In this document: in pieces, positions 43,506 through 53,898 of the stretch
Layout: every line of letters begins with the position of its first letter
Numbering within the stretch: the first letter of the stretch is position 1
Assembly (NCBI RefSeq): GCF_964656455.1
Contig: NC_135720.1
Span: 109,194,696-109,258,695, forward strand
Length of the DNA stretch: 64,000 bases
Reading direction: 5' to 3'
Source of the DNA: Halichoerus grypus
Lineage: Eukaryota; Chordata; Mammalia; Carnivora; Phocidae
Notes under the pieces: generated by a model
What the model saw: only the letters and a program-made list of their open reading frames with translations
Databases searched by the model: none
What the model was told of the DNA's origin: nothing
Made by a program: the position numbers and the translations under genes

Positions 43506-44400
43506 CAGAGCAGCTAGTCACCAAGAAATGTCACTTTTAAATACCTTGTCTTCCGTCAGAGCCTGTCTCATTTCATGTATTGATCCTGAAATGCTGGTAG
43601 GCTTTTTTCCATTTCCTTTTTCTCTTAGGGCTAATATCCTGGGTCTTACAGCACCAGTGCTTGAGTTTTTCCTGTGAGTCCTGGATAAAGGCCTGGAAGA
43701 GCAGCGAAACATTTAAGTGCCCATGCCCCTAATGTTGGGGCCTCTAATGTCAAACCTTAGATCTCTTTCAGATGCTTGAAATGCACGAGTTTAAAACCTT
43801 CTCTATATCAGTGGATTTTAAATTGTTCTTGTGAGTGAAAGACTGCCTTTTAAAATGCTAGCAGAGAAAACTTGGCATGCTGGCCGAAGGTACACCCCAG
43901 TGTGATGACTCATAATGGGATGTGGCAGGTGGGAAATCTTAAAAAATCACTGTTTCCTTGTAAACTCAGCTGCAGAAATCAGTTGTGGAATGGGGTGGGG
44001 GTTGTATGTGGCAGAGCTGGAGGAAGGAGCTTCAGGAAAACAGCAGTTGTGGAGGGAAAGGACCTTGGTGCACGCAAGAAAAGCTTGTGGGCTCGATCGA
44101 CTCAGATTATTCACTCAGTTGTGGACTAGCTGAATATTTTCCTACTTCATTCTCCTTCAGACTGCCTATATTTTGCCTCTTCAGTTCCATCTAGTTTTCC
44201 CCCTCAAAGGGTAGGCAGAGAGCCAGAGAGAAAGGAGAAAAATATCTCACATCTGTTGACTATTTTATGAAACACTTATAATTTTTTTTTGTAGAGGGGC
44301 AGAGGGAAGGAATAGAAGAATAAAACTGTTAATTAAATTAACAAAAATCAAGGTTTTACATAATTTGTTATTTTGGTTATCCTTACCTTTCCATTTATCA
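43506..44400. other. Unassigned sequence
   Basis: No supported feature. Confidence 0.4.
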
Positions 44401-44494
44401 AAAGGAAGGAAGAGAGGGATGGAGGGAGGGAGAAAAGGGGGGTGGGGAAGGAGGGAGGGAGGGAGAGAGGGAGAGAAGGAGGGAAGAAAGAAAG
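44401..44494. repeat. GGGA/GGAA polypurine tract
   Basis: About 94 bases almost free of pyrimidines on the plus strand, built of GGGA, GGAA and GAGA units. Overlapping frames here are low-complexity artefacts. Such a tract could adopt non-B structures (inference). Confidence 0.93.
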
Positions 44495-44559
44495 GACCAA
44501 AACAAAACAAAAAGAAAACCTTACAAGGTAATGGAGAAGCCAAGATAGAAAAGAAGGGA

Positions 44560-44665
44560 CCTGGGTTCTGTTTCTAGCTTGATAAGGAGAACTTGAGCAA
44601 GACACTCCCCTTCTCTAGGACTCAGTTTCCCTGTCTGTAATATAGATAGGATCAAAGGATGACAA
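44560..44665 (+). mobile_element. MIR relic, sense
   Basis: 'gacctgggttctgtttctagcttgataag...cttgagcaagacactccccttctctaggactcagtttccctgtctgtaatata' is the MIR core in sense order. Confidence 0.85.
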
Positions 44666-44984
44666 ATCCACAAAAAAAAAAAAAAAAGCAACCTCCCACT
44701 CTGAGTGCATGGCAGACATCTCTAATGGATTATGGTACTCTCTCCCAGCAAGCCAGACTGGCCTTCAAAATCCTTCTCAACAGGACTCCAGGGAGCCACT
44801 ATCAGTTGATGGGAGGCAGTCAGCACTCAGGATGAAGGCTATTGGCCATTCCTAACACTAGCTAGTGGGTTATCATTTTGGGGATTTTTCTGCTCTGTTG
44901 GTGAAATCTTCATGCAGCTCCAATTTGCTTTTCTCTTATTATGAGTGAAATTAAGCATCTTTTCATATGTTTTTGGGCCCAGTG
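44666..44984. other. Unassigned sequence
   Basis: A 15-base A run near 44671, otherwise nothing supported. Confidence 0.4.
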
Positions 44985-45125
44985 GATTTTAAGCTCCTTC
45001 TTAGGGGGATGACTTCATCATTTCTGTACCCCCCCGCCAGAGCCTCCCCAAAGGCCTCGCTACAGAGCAGGTTTTCAGTCAAGATTTGTAAACCCAAGAA
45101 ATCTTTGCATGAATGAGTGGATAAG
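44985..45125 (+). mobile_element. LINE-2 3'-end relic, sense
   Basis: 'gattttaagctccttcttagggggatgac...ctacagagcaggttttcagtcaagatttgt' follows the final about 130 bases of L2 in sense orientation. Confidence 0.65.
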
Positions 45126-45960
45126 TCATTGAATACATGGTCATGCTGTTGGATTTATAAATCTTCAATTAGATATGATTCTTCCCTCAAGCAGCAAAAG
45201 ATAGGATAAGCTTACAGGGCAGATATAAAAGTAACATATATGTATGTTCAAAGATTACATGCCGTATTCTAAGAGTGAATGATTACTTGCCTTAGGCTGA
45301 AAAGTGAAGAAATTTACATGAAATGCCGTGTTCGTCCCCAGAAAGGGAAGAAGGAATCCCATAGCTCTTTTCCATAGTTTCTTGTTCACTTAAAGAGTGG
45401 TCTGAAGCTGGTATGATTAAGTGGTTTCCATAGAACTAGAAGCAAATCAGAAGGACAAAATAAGACCCCAGCATGTGAGTTCCTCAGGCTCCTTCCACCT
45501 TCATTTCTCCTCAGAATCCACCCAGAACTCAGATCCTATGGCAGAGTAAACTGTCATTAGCTAGGGTTTGAAGCCTGAGTTTCTTTGTTTCTTTGTGGTT
45601 TCTCTGTGTTCTCACATCAAAATACTGTGAGCCACAGCAAAGCATATTTGATCGTTTGCTAGTGTTATGAATTGTATGGAATTCCATTCTCCAGCAGCAC
45701 ATTTGCCAACTGTTTGCTTTATGCTATCTCCAGTCAAAGAGAAGCCCCTGCTAGACTGGCAGAGGGTGAGAACAATTGTCAGCAAGAACAAAGCAGAACT
45801 TCCATGGTGTACTCTTACCTGAAGTGACTTATCTAAGAGCTGTGCTTGAACTGAACCATGGTCCCTAAAGGAAAGCCTACCCGAAAAGACCCATGATGCC
45901 CTTCACCTGTTTATGAGCCTCCCCCTTCCTCCTTAGACAATGAGAGCTGCCCCCACAGTC
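45126..45960. other. Unassigned sequence upstream of a candidate promoter
   Basis: No young repeats and no old repeat that I recognise in about 830 bases. It could hold regulatory sequence for the candidate promoter at 45971, but the sequence alone does not show this. Confidence 0.4.
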
Positions 45961-45970
45961 ACAGCCCAGA

Positions 45971-46003
45971 ATATAAGATCACATCAAGCCAGGGGCTTGG
46001 TCA
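45971..46003 (+). promoter_or_regulatory. Candidate TATA-box core promoter
   Basis: A TATA-like ATATAAGA at 45971-45978 lies about 31 bases upstream of an initiator-like TCAGCT, with the A at 46003. That spacing is the usual one for TATA-dependent Pol II promoters. It is followed at 46066 by a consensus splice donor. There is no CpG island, so if real it would be a tissue-restricted promoter. Evidence is motif-only. Confidence 0.35.
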
Positions 46004-46065
46004 GCTGTGACAGCCACCTAAAGAGCAGGGAGGCAGAGAGGGGACAGGAAAAGAAGAAAGAGAAG
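46003..46065 (+). other. Candidate non-coding first exon ending at a consensus splice donor
   Basis: The 63 bases from the initiator-like site to AGAAG are followed by GTAAGT at 46066-46071, giving the near-ideal donor AAG|GTAAGT. The segment is purine-rich and has no ATG after the initiator, so it would be a 5' UTR exon with the coding exons outside this window. No gene is recognised. It could equally be chance, since donors of this strength occur at random. Confidence 0.3.
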
Positions 46066-46071
46066 GTAAGT

Positions 46072-46369
46072 CTGAAATTCAGGTTAGAATCCTGGTTCCA
46101 GACCCTCTATAACTAAAAATAACTAAGGAATATTGTCAGGGACCTAAAAAATAATGTGAGTGGGGACTCAGTATTTTAAATGGTTCTGTTGCTGGAGATT
46201 AGCTGTTTAAAATAAGGATACTTGGAAAATTAAGATCCTTGCAACCTTCCCGTTGTTGGTTCTTTTCCTTTCTGTTGTTACTTTTGGGGTGTATGTGTGT
46301 GTATGTGTTAAAATGGCAGGTCAAGAAGAAACAACTTTAACCTATGTTCAACATTTTATAGTCTGTTTA
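46072..46369. other. Unassigned sequence
   Basis: A short GT-rich stretch near 46290-46308, otherwise nothing supported. Confidence 0.4.
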
Positions 46370-46560
46370 ATACATCTGTGTCTGTTGTGTCACTTCCTCC
46401 TCTGAACACCCCGTGTGTTATTTCCATCTCTACTACTCACCCATTTTATAGACAAAGAGGAGCCAGAAGAGGTTGAATGACTTGCTCAAGGTCACATACT
46501 TCATAAAGAGCCCAGACTTTGACTCAGGTCTTCTGAACCCCAAACTGGAGCTCTTTCCAG
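46370..46560 (-). mobile_element. MIR relic, antisense
   Basis: 'cccattttatagacaaagaggagccagaagaggttgaatgacttgctcaaggtcacatac...gactcaggtcttctgaacccc' is a long antisense MIR. Confidence 0.9.
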
Positions 46561-47084
46561 GATTTGTTTCTTAGCTTTTTGTAAAATTGGTCTCAGGGAA
46601 GAAATTCTGGCACTGAGAAGTGCCAAAAAAGAAGCATTATCTTCACTTTCAGCAATAGAACCACTCTAAAATTGTTTTGTGATGATCTGAAGCCATAGCA
46701 ACTGTGCTGGATCCAAACGGGGTTAAGTGAGTAGTCCATACCTCCGGATGATCAACCTGATGATTATGCCACAGGGCAATGGGTCTACTGCAAGGCAGTT
46801 CATCTACAAGTTAGAACTGGAACCACTCTTGAAGATTTGCCACTTACCTAGAGATAAACTTGCTAGGTCACAATTCATAAACCACAACATGACAACACAC
46901 AGTTCCATTAAGGATTTATTTTGTTCTCTCACATGATCATAGAACCTTCACTTATCAGTTCCAGCCCATTTATTATCATGTTTTTGTGGTCAGTGATTAT
47001 CCCCGTGGAAATATGGAAATATTGAAGACTCTAGCTTTCTGTGATGAAATATAAGGTTGGTAAGATGTACTTCATTCATGCAAG
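46561..47084. other. Unassigned sequence
   Basis: No supported feature. Confidence 0.4.
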
Positions 47085-47160
47085 TAAAGAAAAATTTATT
47101 AAGCACGTACTGTGTGCCAGTTACTTTAGTTACCAGATGCCTGCAATTAAAGAGACCTCT
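47085..47160 (-). mobile_element. LINE-2 3'-end relic, antisense
   Basis: 'aaaaatttattaagcacgtactgtgtgccagttactttagttacc' is an antisense L2 3' end. Confidence 0.75.
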
Positions 47161-48053
47161 TAACTAAGAAAGAAATTTGCTTTGAGAATAAATAGGCTAT
47201 CTGCAAAATAGGTAATATTTTTATCAATTATTTTACATAGTATTTAGTCACACATCATGGCTTACATGTAACTGAAGATTTATAAATATCTCAAACTCTT
47301 AAAAATAACTGCTTCTTTAAACATTCCCTTATCAAAGACTCCTTCCCCCAGTCTTTACCTGTTTTCAGATAAAAGCTTTTCTGCAGACTCACACAGAAAT
47401 AATATGAAACCTCTTTGGAAGCACACATCTATTATTTCCAAGGATTGGATTTTCCAAAGCCCAAATAAAGAACAGAAGTGGTTGATATTGTCATAGTCAG
47501 AATCATGGTCCTGTATCAAAACTCAAATGAATTTTCCACAAAGAAAATTATTCATTGGAAAAGGATGTGTCCAGAGTTTTCTACCATACTCAAGTTACCA
47601 AATTAATCAGTGAAGCTCTTCAGCAGAAGGGAAAATAAAGCTAAAAGTCAAAGTTAGAGATAAATATACCCAGTGTTTTAACCCTGATTTCTGTTCACTC
47701 TTTGGCCTCAGATCAAGTAGAGTCATTTATCCTACACTAGTAGTAAATGAAATTTTTCAGATAAGGGAAATTTGCAAAAAACTGAAGTCTATCTCTTTCT
47801 TTTTCATTTTAACCAATCTTATGTTTTGATAAACATCCTAAAAATCTATTGCATGGCTCTGTCAGTATAAGGAAAGTATATGATACAACATTTAGTCTCT
47901 TCCTGATGCATAGGGCCCTGCTTCTTAAACTCAATATCTACAGGTAAGCAGCAGTGGGTCTAGAGGATTCAAAGCCACTAAATTAACAAGTCTTCTTGTA
48001 CATCTATTATACTGGAGAATGTGTAGGAGAAATGTGTGAACTTCAGTCCTCTT
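47161..48053. other. Unassigned sequence
   Basis: About 900 bases with no supported feature. Confidence 0.4.
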
Positions 48054-48298
48054 AAAAGGTTTTGTCATGGGATGCCTGGGTGGCTCAGTCGGTTAAGCAT
48101 CTGCCTTCAGCTCAGGTCATGATCCCACGGTCCTGGGATTGAGTACTGCATCGGACTCCCTGCTCAGTGGGCAGTCTGCTTCTCCCTCTGCCTGCCACTC
48201 CCGCTGCTTGTGCTCTCTCTCTCTCACACACACAAATAAATGAATAAAATCTTAAAAAAAAAAAAAGAATGGTTTTTTAAAAAAAAGGTTTTGTCATG
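48054..48298 (+). mobile_element. Can-SINE, sense, 16-bp TSD, extended tail
   Basis: The body is 48070-48282 with exact TSD AAAAGGTTTTGTCATG at 48054-48069 and 48283-48298. Head GGGATGCCTGGGTGGCTCAG, 'gcatctgccttcagctcagg' centre, CT/CA-rich tract, AATAAA tail. The usual TCTTT terminator reads TCTTA here. The A run is followed by GAATGG, six Ts and a second A run before the TSD, which suggests that the copied transcript ended at a later T run. Confidence 0.95.
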
Positions 48299-48652
48299 TC
48301 ACACATACAGAAACATTAACAAAATCTTTTCTATGTAAATCAATTTTGATCCTTTTTCTTTTTAGGCAAATGCCTAGAAAGTAGAAATTTTTATGCTCAG
48401 TAAGTGACTGGAAAATGTGCAACATTTTTATTATTGGAGAATCTTGTGGTATTGGCATTGCAGTTACATTAAAACAAAAAGAGTGTGATGGATTTATCAG
48501 AGGCAGTGTGAATTGCATTGGCCTGCTTGGCCAGGGCTCATCTGTAGGAGCAGAAAATCTGGAACGTTTGATTTTTCAGCAAGACCAAGAAAACCCAGGC
48601 AGCTACATTTTTTTAAAACTAGAGTGTCACATTAGAATATGTGTGCGTTGGT

Positions 48653-48663
48653 GGGGGGGGGGG
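48653..48663. repeat. G homopolymer
   Basis: 11 consecutive G residues. Confidence 0.95.
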
Positions 48664-48899
48664 TGTTGTTGTTATTAGTTGTTTTGTTTTTTACCTCACA
48701 TTATGGGGAAAGTCCTAGAAATCTGTTTGATTTCTTATTGCAACTGGGACCAACCATTTCTTTACAATATGGGGCTATGTTTACTTCCCCAATAATGTAC
48801 AGGCAAAAACATCAACAATCAATCTTTTGGGGTCATTCATTATTAGTCATTTTAAGACTAACAATTTTTGAATTATAGTTTCACTCAGAGACATGAATG

Positions 48900-49091
48900 T
48901 TTCTAGCTAGAGGGTAAGAAAGAATACAACGCCAGTGTTAAGTAGAGAAAGAGGCTGCTATGAAAACTGAGCAAGGATCAACAGAGCGATGGGAGGACAA
49001 CCAGCAATGTGGAGTCCTGGGAACAAGAGAACAGAATTGGGATTAGTTCATGGTATCAAATCAGATGAGGACTGCAAAGACACTATTGGGG
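48900..49091 (-). mobile_element. Ancient LINE-2 relic, antisense, part 1 (split by the L1 stack)
   Basis: 'ggaggacaaccagcaatgtggagtcctggga' and 'atcaaatcagatgaggactgcaaagacactattggg' parallel the L2 relic near 4600-4750. The minus strand retains a trace of the L2 reverse transcriptase region. The same element resumes at 61894 with the next L2 landmarks ('gcaatgaggaggtggtgggtgacc'). The 12.8 kb in between is therefore an insertion into this L2. Confidence 0.7.
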
Positions 49092-49846
49092 ATTTCTGGT
49101 CCAGCATGTAAGAAGCTTGGAAGTCATCACTTTCTCCTAATGGCAAGTAAAAAGCTGGACAAACTGAAAAATCAACAGTTCTTTTTAGATCCATAAAATA
49201 AGTGAGGTCACAGGGCCCTGACTTCAAAATTGGAGAGACAGGTGAATACAGAGAACCATAATTTACTGGATCAGAGGCCCATATGTACAAATCTTTACAG
49301 GAACTAGTGGCAAGGTAGGGAACCTGAACCATAATTGACAAATTGTTGGAGGTCCCCATACTTTTGTATTTTGTTTTACCTCCAAGAGCTCTACTATATC
49401 CTCAAAGTGAATATTAGAGAAAAATCTAATGTTTCTGGCAGGGGCAGGGGGAAAGGAACACTTTGAAATATGCCAGAGCACTCTGTTCTTCTTAACAAGG
49501 TCTGCCCTCAGGAGAAGCTCTAACATGAGCCTAACCTGCTGGGGTTTTATCAGATCCTAACTGACCTGGAGGAAGGTAGATGCCCAACTGTACCCGCCCC
49601 CCCAGCTTTCTATATAGGAAAAAGGAAATACCTAACTCCAGCCCACTCTTGCAATCATGTCCCACCAAAGTAGGAGTGGAGGTGGCAGAGACTGAGAAGC
49701 ATGAGTGAAGCTCATGAACCAGAGGCATAGGCTCATTAGAACACTGAGACCTAATCGTAGTAGTATAGAATGCTTCCCCTCTTCCGGAACCTTACCACCA
49801 CATCACTAAAGGCCTATTTATAGCAGTTTCTTTTATTCGGTGCATC
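49092..49846 (+). mobile_element. Old L1 5' UTR
   Basis: 'gatttctggtccagcatgtaagaag', 'aaaattggagagacaggtgaatacagagaaccataa', 'accaaagtaggagtggagg' and 'gaacactgagacctaatcgtag' are landmarks of L1M-type 5' UTRs and lead directly to the ORF1 ATG at 49847. Internal promoter activity is not expected at this age. Confidence 0.75.
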
Positions 49847-50835
49847 ATGTCTGGCTATCAAGAAAAAGTTACAACACATACTAAAAGGCAAAAAAAAAAA
49901 AAAAAAAAAGCCGACACAGATGCCCCCCAATCCAAAAATCAGTCAAACAAACAAACAAAAACACACCATAAAACAGTTCAAAGAGAACAAACATTAAAAC
50001 TAGACACTGATATGGCAAGGGTGTTGGAATTATCAAACCAGGAGTTTAAAACAATGATGAATTTCTTAAGGGCTGTAATGGATAAAGTAGACAGCATGCA
50101 AGAGAAGATGGGCAATGTACGCAGATTGAAGGAAATTCTAAGAATAAAAAAATGCTAGAGATAAAAAACTACAACAGAAATGAAAAACGTCCTTGATGGA
50201 CTTATTAGGAGACTGCATATGGCTGAAGAATCACTGAGCTTGAACATATCTCAACAGAAACCTCTCAAACTGAAAAGAAAAAAGACCGAAAAAAATAGAA
50301 CAGAATATTCAAGAACTGTGGGACAACTACAAAGGCGGCCACATATGTGTAATGAGTATACCAGAAGCAGAAGAGAGAAAGGAAGAGAAGAAATATTTGA
50401 AATAATAATGACTGAAAATTTCTCCAAAATTAATTTCAAACACCAAACCACAGATCTAGGAAGCCTAGAGAATACCAAGTAGGAAAATGACTGAAAAACT
50501 GCATCTAGACATATCATTTTCAAACTATAGATAATCAAAGATAGAGAACAAAATCCTGAAAGAAGGCAGAGGGGGAAAAACTTTTTACCAACACAGGAGC
50601 AGAAGTAAGAATTACATCCAATTTCTCTTCAGAAACCATGCAAGCAAGAATAGAATGGAGTGACACATTTAAAGTTTTGAGAGAACAAAAGCCACCAACT
50701 TAGAATTTTGGTCCCTGCAAAATTACCCTTCAAAACTGGAGGAGAAATAAAGACTTGCTTAGACAAACAAAAATTGAGGGAATTTGTTGACAGTAGATGT
50801 GCCTTGCAAGAAATGTTAAAAGAAGTTCTTTAGAA
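49847..50835 (+). pseudogene. Old L1 ORF1 remnant
   Basis: The ATG at 49847 opens a 103-codon frame (MSGYQEKVTTHTKRQ...) containing an A-run of 19, then breaks. Downstream frames retain the coiled-coil segment (near 50030-50130, 'MDKVDSMQEKMG') and the region of the RNA-binding domain (near 50290-50460). The C-terminal end 'gccttgcaagaaatgttaaaagaagttcttta' is at about 50800-50833. Many frameshifts; non-functional. Confidence 0.85.
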
Positions 50836-50989
50836 AAAATGAAAGTGATATGGGTCAGAAACTTGGATGTACATAAATAAAGGAAAAGTGTTGAAGAAGG
50901 AATTAGTGAAGGTAAAAGAAAAACTTTTATTTCTTTTATTCTTAATTGATGTAATGGGTAACAGTTTGTTCAAAATAATAGCAACAATG

Positions 50990-51080
50990 TATTTGATTAT
51001 GTATGCTTGTGTATATATATTCATATATGTGTATGTATATATATGCTTATATGTGTGTATATATATATTTACATGCCTAT
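50990..51080. repeat. TATG/TATA-rich simple repeat between ORF1 and ORF2
   Basis: Interrupted TA and TG dinucleotide runs, about 90 bases, in the inter-ORF region of the old L1. Confidence 0.85.
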
Positions 51081-51391
51081 GTATAAATGAAAAGAATGAC
51101 AGCAATGATACAAGGGAGGGAGGAATTAGAATTATTTTGTTATTGTAAACTATACTACCAAGATGAAATGGTATAGTGTTATTTGAAAGTGGATTTGGTT
51201 AGTTGTAAATGTATATTGAAAATCTAGACCAACTGCTCAAAAAAGTGAAAAAAGAAGTACAATTGATATACTAAGAAAGGAGAGAAAATGGAATCATATA
51301 AAATGCTCAATTAAAATGACAAAAGGCAGAAAAAGTGGAAGACAAAAATAGGAACAAAAACAAAGGCAACAAATAGAAAACAGTAACAAAT

Positions 51392-52994
51392 ATGGTAGAT
51401 ATTAATCCAACTATATCAGTAATCAGTTTGAATGTCAATGGTTTAAATGCACCAATTAAAGAAAGAGATTGTCAGAAAGGATCAAAAAACAAGACCCAAC
51501 TATATGTTGTCTGTAAGAAACCCACATTAAGTATAAAGACACATATAGGTTTAAAAGTAAAAGAATGGAGAAAGGTATATCATGCTAACACTAATCAAAA
51601 GAGAGTGGGAATAGTTATATTAATTTCAAATGGAGCCGACTTCACAGCAAGGGTAGTTATCAGAAATAAAGAAGTACATCACATAATGATAAAGGGTTCA
51701 ATTCTCCATGAAGACATCCTTAATCCTTAAAGTGTGTGCATATAACAACAGTGTCAAAGTATTTAAGGCAAAATCTGATAGAACTGCAAGGAAAAATAGA
51801 TGAATCCACTATTGTAGTTAGAGACTTCAACATTTCTCAGAAATGGACAAATCTAGCAGACAGAAAATCAGTAAGGACATAGTTGAACTCAAAAATACCA
51901 TCATTCAACTGGATATAATGGTCATCTATAGACTACTTCATCCCAAGACAGCAGAATACATACTCTTCTTGAGCTCACATGGAGCATTCACCAAGATAGA
52001 TAACATTCTGGGTTATAAAGCACACCTTAACAAATTTAAAAGAGTAGAAATCACACAGTATCTGCTCTCAGACCACAATTGAATTAAGGTAGAAATCAGT
52101 AACAAAAAGATAACTGGAAAATCCCAAAATACTTGGAGATTGAACAGCACACTTCTACATAATACATGGGTCAGAGAAGAAATCACAAGAGAAATTTAAC
52201 AATACCTTGAACTAAATGAAATGAAAATACAACATCAAATTGTGTGGAATGCAGCAAAAGCAGAGCTTAGAAGAAAATGTATAGCATTGAATGCAATATT
52301 AGAAAAGAAGAAAGATCTAAAATCAGTCATCTAAGCTTCTACATTAAGAAACTAGAAAAAGAAGAGAAAATTAAATCCAAAGTAAGCAGAAGGAAAGAAA
52401 TAAAAATTAGAGCAGTAATCAATGAGATTGAAAATAGGAAATCAATAGAGAAAAACTAATGAAACAAAAACTGGTTGTATGAAAAGATCAATAAAATCAA
52501 TAAGCCTGTAGTCCATCTAACTAAGAAAAAAAAGAGAGGACACAAATTATTAATATCAGAAATGAAAGAGGAGACTTACTACAGACCCTATGAATATTAA
52601 AAGGAAATAAAGGAATACTACAAACAACTCTATGCCCATGAATTTGATAACCTAGATCAGATAAATGGGTCAATTCCTTGAAAGACACAATCTGCCAAAA
52701 CTTAAGAAGAAGAAATAGACAATTTGAATAAGCCTATATCTCTTAAAGAAATCAATAATTAATAACCTTCTAAAACAATGGGCCCAGGTGGGTTCACTGG
52801 AATTTCATCAAACATTTAAGGAAGAAATTATACCAGTTTTCCACAATCTCTTTCAGAAGGTAGAAACAGAGGGAATACTTCTTAACTCATTCTATGAAGT
52901 CAGCATTACCCTAATAACAAAAACAGATGAAGGCATTACAAGAAAACTACAGAACAATATCTCTTATTACTATAAATGCAAAAGTCCTCAATAC
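51392..52994 (+). pseudogene. Old L1 ORF2 remnant, part 1 (endonuclease and start of reverse transcriptase)
   Basis: The ATG at 51392 begins MVDINPTISVISLNVNGLNAP, the endonuclease start with its conserved Asn motif. The frame ends after 112 codons, and later pieces in other frames carry the LLSDHN endonuclease end (near 52065-52080) and the FHQTFKEEIIPVFHNLF motif of the early reverse transcriptase domain (near 52790-52850). ORF2 is then interrupted by the inserted L1 at 52995 and resumes at about 57396. Confidence 0.9.
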
Positions 52995-53575
52995 TTGTCT
53001 ATTTTTGCTTTTGTTGCTTGTGCTTTTGGTGTTATATCCATAAAATCATTGCCAAGACCAATGTCATGAATTTTCCCTGTTTTCTTCCAAAAGTTTCATA
53101 GTTTCAGATCTTACATTTAAGTATTTAATACATTTTGAGTTAATTTTTATGTATGGTATAAGGATCCAGATTCTTTCTTTGGCATGTTATTCAATTTTCC
53201 CAATACTATTTAGTGTACAGACTGTTCATTCTTTCCCCATTATGTGTTCTTGATGCCAAAGATCAGTTGTCTGTATATGCATAGGTTTATTTCTGGTCTC
53301 TCTATTTTGTTCCATTGGTCTATATGTTTATTTTTATGCCAGCACCATACTGTTTTTATTATTGTAGCTTTGTAATATATTTTGAAATCAGAAAATGTAA
53401 TGCCTCCAGCTGTGTTCCTCTTTCTCAGGATTGCTTTGGCTATTCTGGGTCTTTTATGGTTCCATAGGAATTTTAGGATTTTTTTTTCTTTCTGTAAAAA
53501 AATATCATTGTTTTTGATAGGAATTGCAATGAATCTGTAGATTGCTTTGGGTAGCATGGACATTTTAACAATATT

Positions 53576-53808
53576 AAGACTTCCAATCCGGGGCGCCTTG
53601 GTGGCTCAGTTGGTTAAGCCACTGCCTTCAGCTCAGGTCATGATCCTGGAGTCCTGGGATCGAGTCCTGCATCGGGCTCCCTGCTCAGCAGGGAGTGTGC
53701 TTCTCCCTCTGACCCTCCCCCTTCTCATGCTCTCTCTCTATCTCATTCTCTCTCTCAAGTAAATAAACAAAATCTTAAAAAAAAAAAAAAAAAAAAGACT
53801 TCCAATCC
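53576..53808 (+). mobile_element. Can-SINE, sense, 14-bp TSD, inside the inverted L1 arm
   Basis: The body is 53590-53794 with exact TSD AAGACTTCCAATCC at 53576-53589 and 53795-53808. It is the same young subtype as 12862-13065, with the AATC/TCTT tail and a long pure A run (about 53777-53796), which indicates recent insertion. Confidence 0.96.
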
Positions 53809-53898
53809 ATGAACAGAGGATGTCTTTCCATTTGTTTCTGGGTTTGTTGTTGTTGTTTTTTTTCATTTTCTTTTATCAATGTAATGTAGTTTTGGTGT

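Noticed and set aside
44401..44605. Overlapping frames rich in Gly/Arg/Lys or Pro/Ser/Leu
   Set aside because: Artefact of the GGGA/GGAA polypurine tract, read in both directions.
49847..50158. 103-codon frame starting MSGYQEKV, considered as a host gene
   Set aside because: It is the N-terminal part of the old L1 ORF1, preceded by an L1 5' UTR and followed by ORF1 fragments in other frames.
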